Under the pieces are notes generated by a model. That model was not told where the DNA came from, searched no databases, and saw only the letters and a program-made list of their open reading frames with translations. Shown in pieces: positions 52,784 through 59,880 of a DNA stretch of 64,000 nucleotides. Source of the stretch: Haloplanus litoreus (lineage in GTDB: Archaea; Halobacteriota; Halobacteria; Halobacteriales; Haloferacaceae). The DNA lies in the NCBI RefSeq assembly GCF_042677945.1, contig NZ_JBHUDN010000012.1. One strand, given 5' to 3'. The position numbers were made by a program, and so were the translations under genes. Position 1 is the stretch's first letter. The number at the start of each line of letters is the position of its first letter.

Positions 52784-53535
52784 TGGCCGCCGAGACGATC
52801 GATGGGTCGCCGGCCGAGAGGGATGCCGACGTCGTCCTCGACGTCTCCCACCTCACCACCGGGTACGGCGACGTACAGGTCGTCGACGACTTCAACGCCG
52901 TCGTTCGCGAGGGCGAAATCGTCACGCTGATCGGCCCCAACGGCGCCGGCAAGTCGACGGTCATCAAGTCGGTGTTCGGGTTCGTCAAGCCCTGGAGCGG
53001 TACCGTGTCGTTCCATGGACAGGACATCGCCGGCGAGGAGCCCGAGGACATCGTACGCAAGGGGATCAGCTGGATCCCTCAGCGCCAGAACACCTTCAAG
53101 TCGATGTCGGTCCGGGAGAACTTGGAGATGGGCGGGTTCACCCGGGACGGCGGCATCGGCGACCGAATCGAGGAGATATACGACATCTTCCCGGCCCTCG
53201 AGCGTCACGACGGCGCGAACGCCGCGGCGCTCAGCGGCGGCCAGCGGCAGATGCTGGCCATGGGCCGGGCGCTGATGCTCGACCCGGAGCTCCTGCTCGT
53301 CGACGAGCCGAGCGCCGGTCTCGCGCCCGAACTGGTCGACACCGCCTTCGACAACATCGAGAAGGTCAGGGATCGAGGGACCGCAGTCCTCATGGTCGAA
53401 CAGAACGCAACGAAGGCCCTGCAACGCTCGGATCGGGGCTACGTGCTCGATCAGGGACAGGATCGATTCGAGGGGACGGCGGACGAGTTGCTCGACAACG
53501 ACGAGGTCGCACAGCTGTATCTCGGTGCGACCTGA
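52783..53535 (+). CDS. ABC transporter ATP-binding protein, LivF type
   Basis: This 250-residue ATPase has Walker A GPNGAGKST, a Q-loop in SWIPQRQNTFKSM, signature ALSGGQRQMLAMGRAL, Walker B LLLVDEPSAGLAP, and VLMVEQNATKALQ with Gln-Asn after Glu, as usual in LivF. It is the last gene of the transporter operon; the UxaA genes start 81 bp later with their own TATA-like element. Confidence 0.94.
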   Translation: MAAETIDGSPAERDADVVLDVSHLTTGYGDVQVVDDFNAVVREGEIVTLIGPNGAGKSTVIKSVFGFVKPWSGTVSFHGQDIAGEEPEDIVRKGISWIPQRQNTFKSMSVRENLEMGGFTRDGGIGDRIEEIYDIFPALERHDGANAAALSGGQRQMLAMGRALMLDPELLLVDEPSAGLAPELVDTAFDNIEKVRDRGTAVLMVEQNATKALQRSDRGYVLDQGQDRFEGTADELLDNDEVAQLYLGAT

Positions 53536-53587
53536 CCGGAGCGTCCCGTCCCATTCTGTTAGTAGCTTGACACACCCGTCGAATGGC

Positions 53588-53597
53588 TTTTGTAATA
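53588..53597 (+). promoter_or_regulatory. TATA box upstream of the UxaA-family operon
   Basis: TTTTGTAATA is centred about 24 bp before ATG 53617, suggesting a separate leaderless transcript, possibly in addition to read-through from the transporter. Confidence 0.5.
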
Positions 53598-53616
53598 GCT
53601 CGTGAAACCCCTTCCC

Positions 53617-54810
53617 ATGGACGAGTTCACCGGGTACCGTCGCGAAGACGGGCGAATCGGCGTTCGAAACCACGTCGCCGTCGTCCCGACGTCCGTCACG
53701 GCGAGTCCCATCGCGGAGCAGATTGCAGCCGACGTCGGCGAACCGGTCCGGGCGACTCCCCACCAGATGGGGACGGACCAGCCCGAGGCGGCGCGCGAAC
53801 AGACCGAGCGGACGCTCGTGGGCACCGCTCGCAACCCCAACGTCGGCGCGGCGCTGGTCGTCGAACTTGGGACGGAGTCGATCGACGCGGAACGGCTGGC
53901 CGACCGGATCGCCCGGTCGGGCAAGCCGGTCGAGACGCTGTCGATCCGCGAGGCCGGCGGAACGCGCGGGGCCGTCGACGCGGGCGCGGCAATCGCCGAG
54001 GACCTCGTCGCGTCGGTCCGGGACGCTCGCAGGGAGACCGCTGACGCGAGCGAACTCGTGTTCGCCGTCGAATGCGGGGGCAGCGACGCCACCAGCGGGA
54101 TCGCGGCGAACCCCGCCGTCGGCAGCGCGTGTGACCGTCTGGTCGAGGCCGGCGGCACGGCCTGTTTCAGCGAGACGCCGGAGTTCATCGGCGCCGAGCA
54201 CATCCTCGCCGAGCGGTGTGTTTCCGAGGCGGTTCGCGAGCGGCTCCTGGACCGGGTCCAGACCCGCGAGGGTATGGCCAAACTCATGGGCGTGGACATG
54301 CGCGGCGCCCAGCCGACGCCGGGCAATCAGGAGGGCGGACTCACCACGATCGAGGAGAAGAGCCTCGGTGCGATCTCCAAAGGCGGGACGACGCCGGTCC
54401 GTGGCATCGTCGACTACGCGGAGGATCTCCCGGTCGGCGGCGGCCTCGTGTTGATGGACACGCCCGGATACGACGTCGAGAGCGTCACCGGGAAGGCGGC
54501 TGGCGGCGCGCAGATCGCCGCGTTCACGACCGGCCGCGGCAGCACGACCGGCAATCCGATCGTCCCGGTGATCAAGGTGACCGGCAACCCGAAGACCTGG
54601 GCGTCGATGTCGAACAACATGGACGTCAACGCGAGCACGGTGATCGAGGGCGAGTCCCTCTCCGCGGTCGGGGGTCGGATCTACGACACGCTGCTGTCCG
54701 TGGCCGACGGCGAGCGGACGGCAGCCGAGCGCCGTCGCCTAGAGGAGTACGCGATCAACGAACTCCAGCCAAACGAGCTTGCGGATCCGCGGGGGCGGGG
54801 GCAGGTATGA
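53617..54810 (+). CDS. UxaA-family large subunit A (C-terminal motifs intact)
   Basis: This 397-residue protein uses ATG 53617 with a TATA box at the right distance; a GTG lies at 53602. UxaA/GarD/SuyB-type enzymes dehydrate sugar acids or eliminate sulfite from sulfolactate. Intact: VECGGSDATSGIAANPA, SETPEFIGAEH, GGLTTIEEKSLGAISKGGTTP, MDTPGYD, FTTGRGS, MDVNAS. Degenerate: where the family has PHxHGCGQ and GLGCE, it reads PHQMGTDQ and ELGTES, losing both cysteines. It is translationally coupled to the SAF subunit. Confidence 0.85.
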   Translation: MDEFTGYRREDGRIGVRNHVAVVPTSVTASPIAEQIAADVGEPVRATPHQMGTDQPEAAREQTERTLVGTARNPNVGAALVVELGTESIDAERLADRIARSGKPVETLSIREAGGTRGAVDAGAAIAEDLVASVRDARRETADASELVFAVECGGSDATSGIAANPAVGSACDRLVEAGGTACFSETPEFIGAEHILAERCVSEAVRERLLDRVQTREGMAKLMGVDMRGAQPTPGNQEGGLTTIEEKSLGAISKGGTTPVRGIVDYAEDLPVGGGLVLMDTPGYDVESVTGKAAGGAQIAAFTTGRGSTTGNPIVPVIKVTGNPKTWASMSNNMDVNASTVIEGESLSAVGGRIYDTLLSVADGERTAAERRRLEEYAINELQPNELADPRGRGQV

Positions 54811-55133
54811 ACGGCGAGATAATCGGCGAAGTTGCGCTCGTCATGGACCGGACAGACAACGTGGCGACGGTGCTGGACGACCTGATCGAGGGACGGACGC
54901 TGACCGTCGGGGACGTCGACGCCGCCGACGGCGAGACGATCACGCTGACCGAGGACGTCCCGTTCGGACACAAGATCGCGCTGACCGCCATCGATCCCGG
55001 TGACCCCGTCCGCAAGTACGACGAGGTGATCGGCGAAGCCTCGGCCGCAATCGCGCCCGGCGAGTGGGTCCACACGCACAACTGTGACAGCCGCCGTGGC
55101 CGCGGTGACGTCCAGGCGGAGGGCGAGGCATGA
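54807..55133 (+). CDS. UxaA-family small subunit (SAF domain)
   Basis: This 108-residue protein corresponds to the N-terminal SAF domain of UxaA/GarD or to SuyA: VPFGHKIALTAIDPGDPVRKYDEVIGEAS, then PGEWVHTHNCDS, where the His residues and GHK motif are the family hallmark. In altronate dehydratase this domain is fused to the large part; here it is separate, as in sulfolactate sulfo-lyase. Four-base overlaps with both neighbours indicate coupled translation and assembly. Confidence 0.88.
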   Translation: MNGEIIGEVALVMDRTDNVATVLDDLIEGRTLTVGDVDAADGETITLTEDVPFGHKIALTAIDPGDPVRKYDEVIGEASAAIAPGEWVHTHNCDSRRGRGDVQAEGEA

Positions 55134-56269
55134 GCGCGACCGGCGACGGCCCTGACGGGGAGTCGGCGGATCGCGACCCCCTCTCCTTCGAAGGCTACGA
55201 GCGCCCGGGCGGCAGCGTCGGCGTCCGCGACCGCGTGCTGGTACTTCCCTCGGTGATCTGTTCGCATATGGTCGCGGATCGGATCGCGGACCGGGTCGAC
55301 GGCGCGGTCAGTGCCCCGCACGACCACGGCTGTGCACAGATCGGCTCCGACAACGAACAGACCGAGCGGACGTTCCTCGGCGTCGCGCGGAACCCCAACG
55401 TAGCGGGGACGCTCGTCGTAGGTCTCGGCTGCGAGCACGTCCAGAGTGACGCCGTCGCGGCGCAGTTGGATGACCTCGGGGTCCCAGTCCGCGAACTATC
55501 CATCCAGGGCGTCGGCGGCACCGACCCGACGATAGAGCGCGGGGCCGAGGCGGCTCGCGACCTGCGCGAGACGACGCGAGCCGGGTCGACCGCAGCCGAC
55601 GCCAGCGACCTCACGCTCGGAATCGTGTGCACGGACCTGGCCGAGGGGACGGTCGAGACGGCGGCGCCGCTCGTGGGCGCGCTCGCCGAGACGGTGACCG
55701 CGGCCGGTGGTCGCGTCGTGGCCGCGGGAATCGAGCCCCTGCTGGCCGATCCCGACGCGGCCCGCGCGGCCGCGAGCGGCGACGCCGCCGAGGCCGTCGA
55801 CGACCTGCTGGCGCGGCACGAAGGACACCCCGCCAAAACCCGAACCGTCGAGCGAGCGGCGCGAGCGCAGCCGTTCGCAGCCACGACACGGGCCTGGGGC
55901 GAGGGACCGATCCGCGACGTGCTTGCCTACGGCGAGCCGGCGACCCACGACCGTGGGCTGGCCGTGGTCGACGCCCCGTCGCAGTTCACGGAGGCGGCGA
56001 CGGGCCTGGTCGCCGCGGGCGCACAGGTCGTCGTCCACGTCACCGACGAGGGAGTGCCGACCGGCCATCCCCTGGCACCCGTGGTGAAGGTGAGCGGGAA
56101 CGAGGCCACCTGCGAGGCGCTGGCGGACGACATCGACGTCGACGCGACGACGGCCACCGCGGTCGACCTCCGGGAACGGGTCGGAGACGTGCTCCGTGGC
56201 GGACAGTCCCGAACCGAGGCCCACGGAGTGACGGATTTCGCGATCACGCGCGTCGGCCCGTCGATGTAG
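55130..56269 (+). CDS. UxaA-family large subunit B (N-terminal motifs intact, C-terminal motifs lost)
   Basis: This 379-residue paralogue of the protein at 53617-54810 keeps VICSHMVADRIA, PHDHGCAQIGSDNEQTERT and GLGCEHVQ near the N-terminus. In contrast, the place of ECGGSDATSGIAANPA reads VCTDLAEGTVETAAPL, the EEKSLGAISKGGTTP motif is gone, and TPGYD has become APSQF. The C-terminal VIKVTGN equivalent is kept (VVKVSGN). The pattern of loss is complementary to subunit A. It overlaps the SAF gene by four bases. Confidence 0.82.
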   Translation: MSATGDGPDGESADRDPLSFEGYERPGGSVGVRDRVLVLPSVICSHMVADRIADRVDGAVSAPHDHGCAQIGSDNEQTERTFLGVARNPNVAGTLVVGLGCEHVQSDAVAAQLDDLGVPVRELSIQGVGGTDPTIERGAEAARDLRETTRAGSTAADASDLTLGIVCTDLAEGTVETAAPLVGALAETVTAAGGRVVAAGIEPLLADPDAARAAASGDAAEAVDDLLARHEGHPAKTRTVERAARAQPFAATTRAWGEGPIRDVLAYGEPATHDRGLAVVDAPSQFTEAATGLVAAGAQVVVHVTDEGVPTGHPLAPVVKVSGNEATCEALADDIDVDATTATAVDLRERVGDVLRGGQSRTEAHGVTDFAITRVGPSM

Positions 56270-56336
56270 CGGTGGCCGGGGCGGTTCGACCGTCCGCGGA
56301 GGCAACCACTATACGCCCTGCCCGACTGCCTCCGGT

Positions 56337-58055
56337 ATGCGACTGGAGGATTACTGGGGGGTGGGGCCGAAGACGAGCGAGCGCCTCCGCGAGGCACTGG
56401 GGGAAGAAGCGGCCGTCGACGCCATCGAGTCGGCGGACGTGCGCGCGTTGACCGACGCCGGGATCACCCGCGGTCGCGCGACACGCATCCTCCGCCGCGC
56501 GAACGACGAGGCGGGGATGGACGCCCTCGCGACCCGTGACACGCGCGACGTCTACGACGACCTACTCGAACTGGCGAGCGAGCACGCCCTCACCCGGCAC
56601 GCGGCCGATCGGATTCGCGTCATGACGCCACTCTCCTCTCGGACGGCGGTCGACTCCCGGTTGGACGCCGTCGCCGCCGCCCGCGAGGCATGGACCGGAC
56701 TCGGCGACGCAGGACGCGAGGCAGTCGTCGCCGCTTTCGAGACGTACGACGTCGCGGACGGCTCCGAACGCGCCGCCGTCGACGCCGCCCTCGCGCTCCG
56801 GGAGGCGGGACTCGACGGGACCACCTTCGACGCCCTCGGCGACGTGGACTCCGCGGCCCTCCGCGAGGCGGCCGAGGCGCTCGGGTACGTGACCGCCGAC
56901 GGCGTCACCGAAGGGGCCGACGACCGTCTCGACGACCTGCGCGCCCGCCTCGCGGACGCCCGTGACCTGGAGAACTCCGCGTTCGACGTGCTCGAACGGG
57001 TTCGCGAGACTGGCGTGCGCGATCTGGCGGACTTTCGTCGCGCGTTCGGCGACTACGTCGCCCGCGAGACGCGCCTCTCGCGGTCGGCCGTCGAGGAGAT
57101 TGCACCCGAGGAAGCCCACGACGCCGCCGACTTCGTGAGTACCACCCTCCGGGCGCTCGTCGACGACCTGGAGCGGCGAGCGGCCGAGCGCGAACGCGAG
57201 GTGGAGGGCGACCTTCGGGCCTCGGTGGCCGACGCCCGCGAGGACGTGGATCGGGTGCTGGCCGCCGTCGACGACGTGGCCTTCGACCTCTCGTTGGCCC
57301 GCTTCGCCGAAGCTCACGACCTCGTCCGACCGGCACTCGGCGGCGACTGCCTCGCCGTCGAGGGGGCGCGCAACCTCTTCCTCGACGACCCGGACCCCGT
57401 GACCTACGCCGTCGGCGACCACGACCTGTCGCCGCCGACGGGCGACCGCGTTGCGGTGCTGACGGGGGCCAACAGCGGCGGGAAGACGACGCTTCTGGAG
57501 ACGTGCTGTGCGGTCGCCCTGCTCGCAGCGATGGGGTTGCCGGTGCCCGCCGACCGCGCCGCAGTCGGCGCCTTCGACGCCGTCGTCTTCCACCGCCGAC
57601 ACGCCAGTTTCAACGCCGGCGTACTGGAGTCGACGCTGAAGTCCATCGTCCCGCCGCTGACCGACGGCGGGCGCACGCTCATGCTCGTCGACGAGTTCGA
57701 GGCGATCACGGAACCGGGCCGGGCTGCCGACCTGCTGAACGGGCTGGTCGACCTCACCGTCGACCGGGGTGCTCTCGGCGTCTACGTCACCCACCTCGCG
57801 GACGACCTGAGTCCGCTCCCCGACGCCGCCCGCATCGACGGCATCTTCGCGGAGGGGCTAACCCCCGACATGGCTCTCCGGGTGGACTACCAGCCCCGAT
57901 TCGGTACCGTGGGCAAGTCCACACCGGAGTTCATCGTCTCGCGTCTCGTCGCCAACGCGCGCGACCGGGCCGAACGCGGCGGGTTCGAACACCTCGCGGC
58001 CGCCGTGGGCGAGGAGGCGGTCCAGCGCACCCTCGCCGACGCGTGGGAGGCGTAG
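56337..58055 (+). CDS. MutS-like ATPase with N-terminal helix-hairpin-helix
   Basis: This 572-residue protein has a helix-hairpin-helix at residues 1-60 (YWGVGPKTSERL; DAGITRGRATRIL), a long helical lever region, and a MutS-type ATPase domain with Walker A TGANSGGKTTLLE (about 375-387), ASFNAGVLESTLKSI and Walker B MLVDEFEAITEPG. It lacks the mismatch-recognition and connector domains of MutS1 and the Smr domain of MutS2. Haloarchaeal relatives are annotated as MutS-like or MutS5; the substrate is probably branched or recombination DNA, by inference. Confidence 0.85.
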   Translation: MRLEDYWGVGPKTSERLREALGEEAAVDAIESADVRALTDAGITRGRATRILRRANDEAGMDALATRDTRDVYDDLLELASEHALTRHAADRIRVMTPLSSRTAVDSRLDAVAAAREAWTGLGDAGREAVVAAFETYDVADGSERAAVDAALALREAGLDGTTFDALGDVDSAALREAAEALGYVTADGVTEGADDRLDDLRARLADARDLENSAFDVLERVRETGVRDLADFRRAFGDYVARETRLSRSAVEEIAPEEAHDAADFVSTTLRALVDDLERRAAEREREVEGDLRASVADAREDVDRVLAAVDDVAFDLSLARFAEAHDLVRPALGGDCLAVEGARNLFLDDPDPVTYAVGDHDLSPPTGDRVAVLTGANSGGKTTLLETCCAVALLAAMGLPVPADRAAVGAFDAVVFHRRHASFNAGVLESTLKSIVPPLTDGGRTLMLVDEFEAITEPGRAADLLNGLVDLTVDRGALGVYVTHLADDLSPLPDAARIDGIFAEGLTPDMALRVDYQPRFGTVGKSTPEFIVSRLVANARDRAERGGFEHLAAAVGEEAVQRTLADAWEA

Positions 58056-58151
58056 TCGGCGGGTTGCGTCCGCGCTTCGACCGTCAGTATGCAGGGCCGA
58101 GACGGCTCACCGGAGCGTGCGACTCTTAACCCCACGCCGTCTGGGGGAGGT

Positions 58152-59504
58152 ATGTTCGAGGACCGCTCGGGCCTGTTCGCCGACGACACCCCCTTTCGAG
58201 GGTACGGCGCGGCCGTCACGCCCGGTTCCGACGGTCCCTTGGTGTTCGTCGCCGGCTTCGGCACCGACAACCGTGTCCTCCGGTACGAGGGCGACGCCGT
58301 CGTCGACGCGGCGGGTGGCGTCCTCGCCGACGACGGCCGCCACGCCATCGGCGTCGCCGCGGCCGATCTCGACGCCGACGGCCGCGAGGAGGTGTACGTC
58401 CACAACGTCGCCGCCTTCGGCGGCACGTCGGCCGAGGCCGACCTGCTCCTCGACCCGGAGCACGACGGCAAGCGGTGGCGTGATCTCTTCGCCGACCCGG
58501 TGAACCGCAGGCGAGAGAACTACCGCGTCGGGCGCTCCGTCGCCGCCGTCGACCGCCTCGGCACCGGCCGCTACGGCCTGTTCGTCACCGGCTACGGTGC
58601 CCCTGCCCGATTCTACGAGGTGGGCGACGACGGCGGCATCACCGACCTCGCGGGTGCGGTCGGCCTCGACGTGGTCACCGGCGGTCGGTCCGTCGCCGCC
58701 GGACCCATCCTCTCGGAGCGGACGGACGTGTTCGTGGGTGCCGAGCGCGGGCCGAACCTCCTCCTCCGGAACGTGGGCGGGAAGTACGTCGACGTGGCCC
58801 GGGAGTACGGCGTCGCCGACCCGGAGGAGAACGCCCGCGGCGCGGCGCTCGTGGCCCCCGACGGTGCCCACCCACCCGACATCGTCTGCGGGAACTGGAA
58901 CGGCGCGAACCGTCTGTTCGCCCACGCGGACGACACCTTCCGCGACGTGGCGCCGGCCGAACTCGCCCGGCCAGCCCGCGTCCGTACCGTCGTGGCGGCC
59001 GACTTCGACAACGACGGCCGCCTGGAGCTGTTCGTCAACTGTCTCGGCGCCCCCAACCGCCTGCTCACGTACGACGACGGGTGGACGCAGACGGGGATCG
59101 GCGACGCCCTCGAACCGGAAGGGATGGGAACCGGCGCCGCCGCCGCCGACCTCGACGGCGACGGCACGCTGGAACTGCTCGTCGTCCACGGCGAGGCCGA
59201 GGCGCAGTCGCTCTCGCTGTTCGCGGCGCCGAACGACGGGGATTGGCTCCGGGTGCGGCCGCTCACTCCCGCGGGCGCTCCCGCCCGCGGCGCCCGGGTC
59301 ACCCTCCGTACCGACGCCGGCCGCCAGGTCCGCCTCGTCGACGCCGGTAGCGGCTACCTCTGTCAGATGGAGCCAGTCGCCCACTTCGGCCTCGGCTCGG
59401 CGACGCCGGAGTCGGTCACCGTCCACTGGCCCGACGGCCGCGAGCGAACGGTGGACGACCCGCCGTCGTGTGCGACGCTCCGGCCACCCCACCCGGGCGC
59501 CTGA
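58152..59504 (+). CDS. CRTAC1-type FG-GAP/VCBS propeller protein with ASPIC/UnbV C-terminus
   Basis: This 450-residue protein starts at ATG 58152 right after GGGGGAGGT. At least five FG-GAP/VCBS repeats carry Ca2+-binding D-x-D-x-D-G loops (ADLDADGREEVYV, ADFDNDGRLELFV, ADLDGDGTLELLV). Residues about 375-440 (RGARVTLRTDAGRQVRLVDAGSGYLCQMEP, VHWPDGRERTV) form the ASPIC/UnbV module. Relatives are usually secreted, yet no signal peptide or membrane segment is visible from this start. Ligand unknown. Confidence 0.82.
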   Translation: MFEDRSGLFADDTPFRGYGAAVTPGSDGPLVFVAGFGTDNRVLRYEGDAVVDAAGGVLADDGRHAIGVAAADLDADGREEVYVHNVAAFGGTSAEADLLLDPEHDGKRWRDLFADPVNRRRENYRVGRSVAAVDRLGTGRYGLFVTGYGAPARFYEVGDDGGITDLAGAVGLDVVTGGRSVAAGPILSERTDVFVGAERGPNLLLRNVGGKYVDVAREYGVADPEENARGAALVAPDGAHPPDIVCGNWNGANRLFAHADDTFRDVAPAELARPARVRTVVAADFDNDGRLELFVNCLGAPNRLLTYDDGWTQTGIGDALEPEGMGTGAAAADLDGDGTLELLVVHGEAEAQSLSLFAAPNDGDWLRVRPLTPAGAPARGARVTLRTDAGRQVRLVDAGSGYLCQMEPVAHFGLGSATPESVTVHWPDGRERTVDDPPSCATLRPPHPGA

Positions 59505-59570
59505 TCCGTACGACCCCCGGCGGTCGAAGTGTCGGGATTTAAGGCGGGGTCCCCGTTACTGACTGGAAAC

Positions 59571-59768
59571 ATGATCGACCCCACATCCGATATCGGCGAG
59601 GACGTCGACGAGAGCACGGCACCGACCTGTCACACGTGCGGGAAGAAGATCATTCAGGAGCCGAACCACCGCGTCGTCTCGTGGGTCGACGATGGGGCCG
59701 TCGAACATCTCCACTTCTGTGACGACGAGTGCCGCGAAGCCTGGAGCGGCCGCCGACCGAGTCACTGA
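59571..59768 (+). CDS. Small zinc-binding protein (DUF7576-like)
   Basis: This is a 65-residue protein from ATG 59571. CHTCGKKI and HFCDDECRE give a CxxC...CxxxC treble-clef-like zinc site with the conserved HRVVSWVDDGAVEHLHFC segment. It resembles the haloarchaeal DUF7576 group; role unknown. TATA-like ATTTAAG at 59537-59543 lies 31 bp upstream. Confidence 0.72.
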   Translation: MIDPTSDIGEDVDESTAPTCHTCGKKIIQEPNHRVVSWVDDGAVEHLHFCDDECREAWSGRRPSH

Positions 59769-59880
59769 GGGAGGCACGCACACGCCCGGCGTGGGGTCGG
59801 CTCATACGGACTGCCGTCAGTCAGTTCCGGCCGTCGCCGATCACGCGGCGACGGGCGGGACACAGTTACACCGGTCCGTC

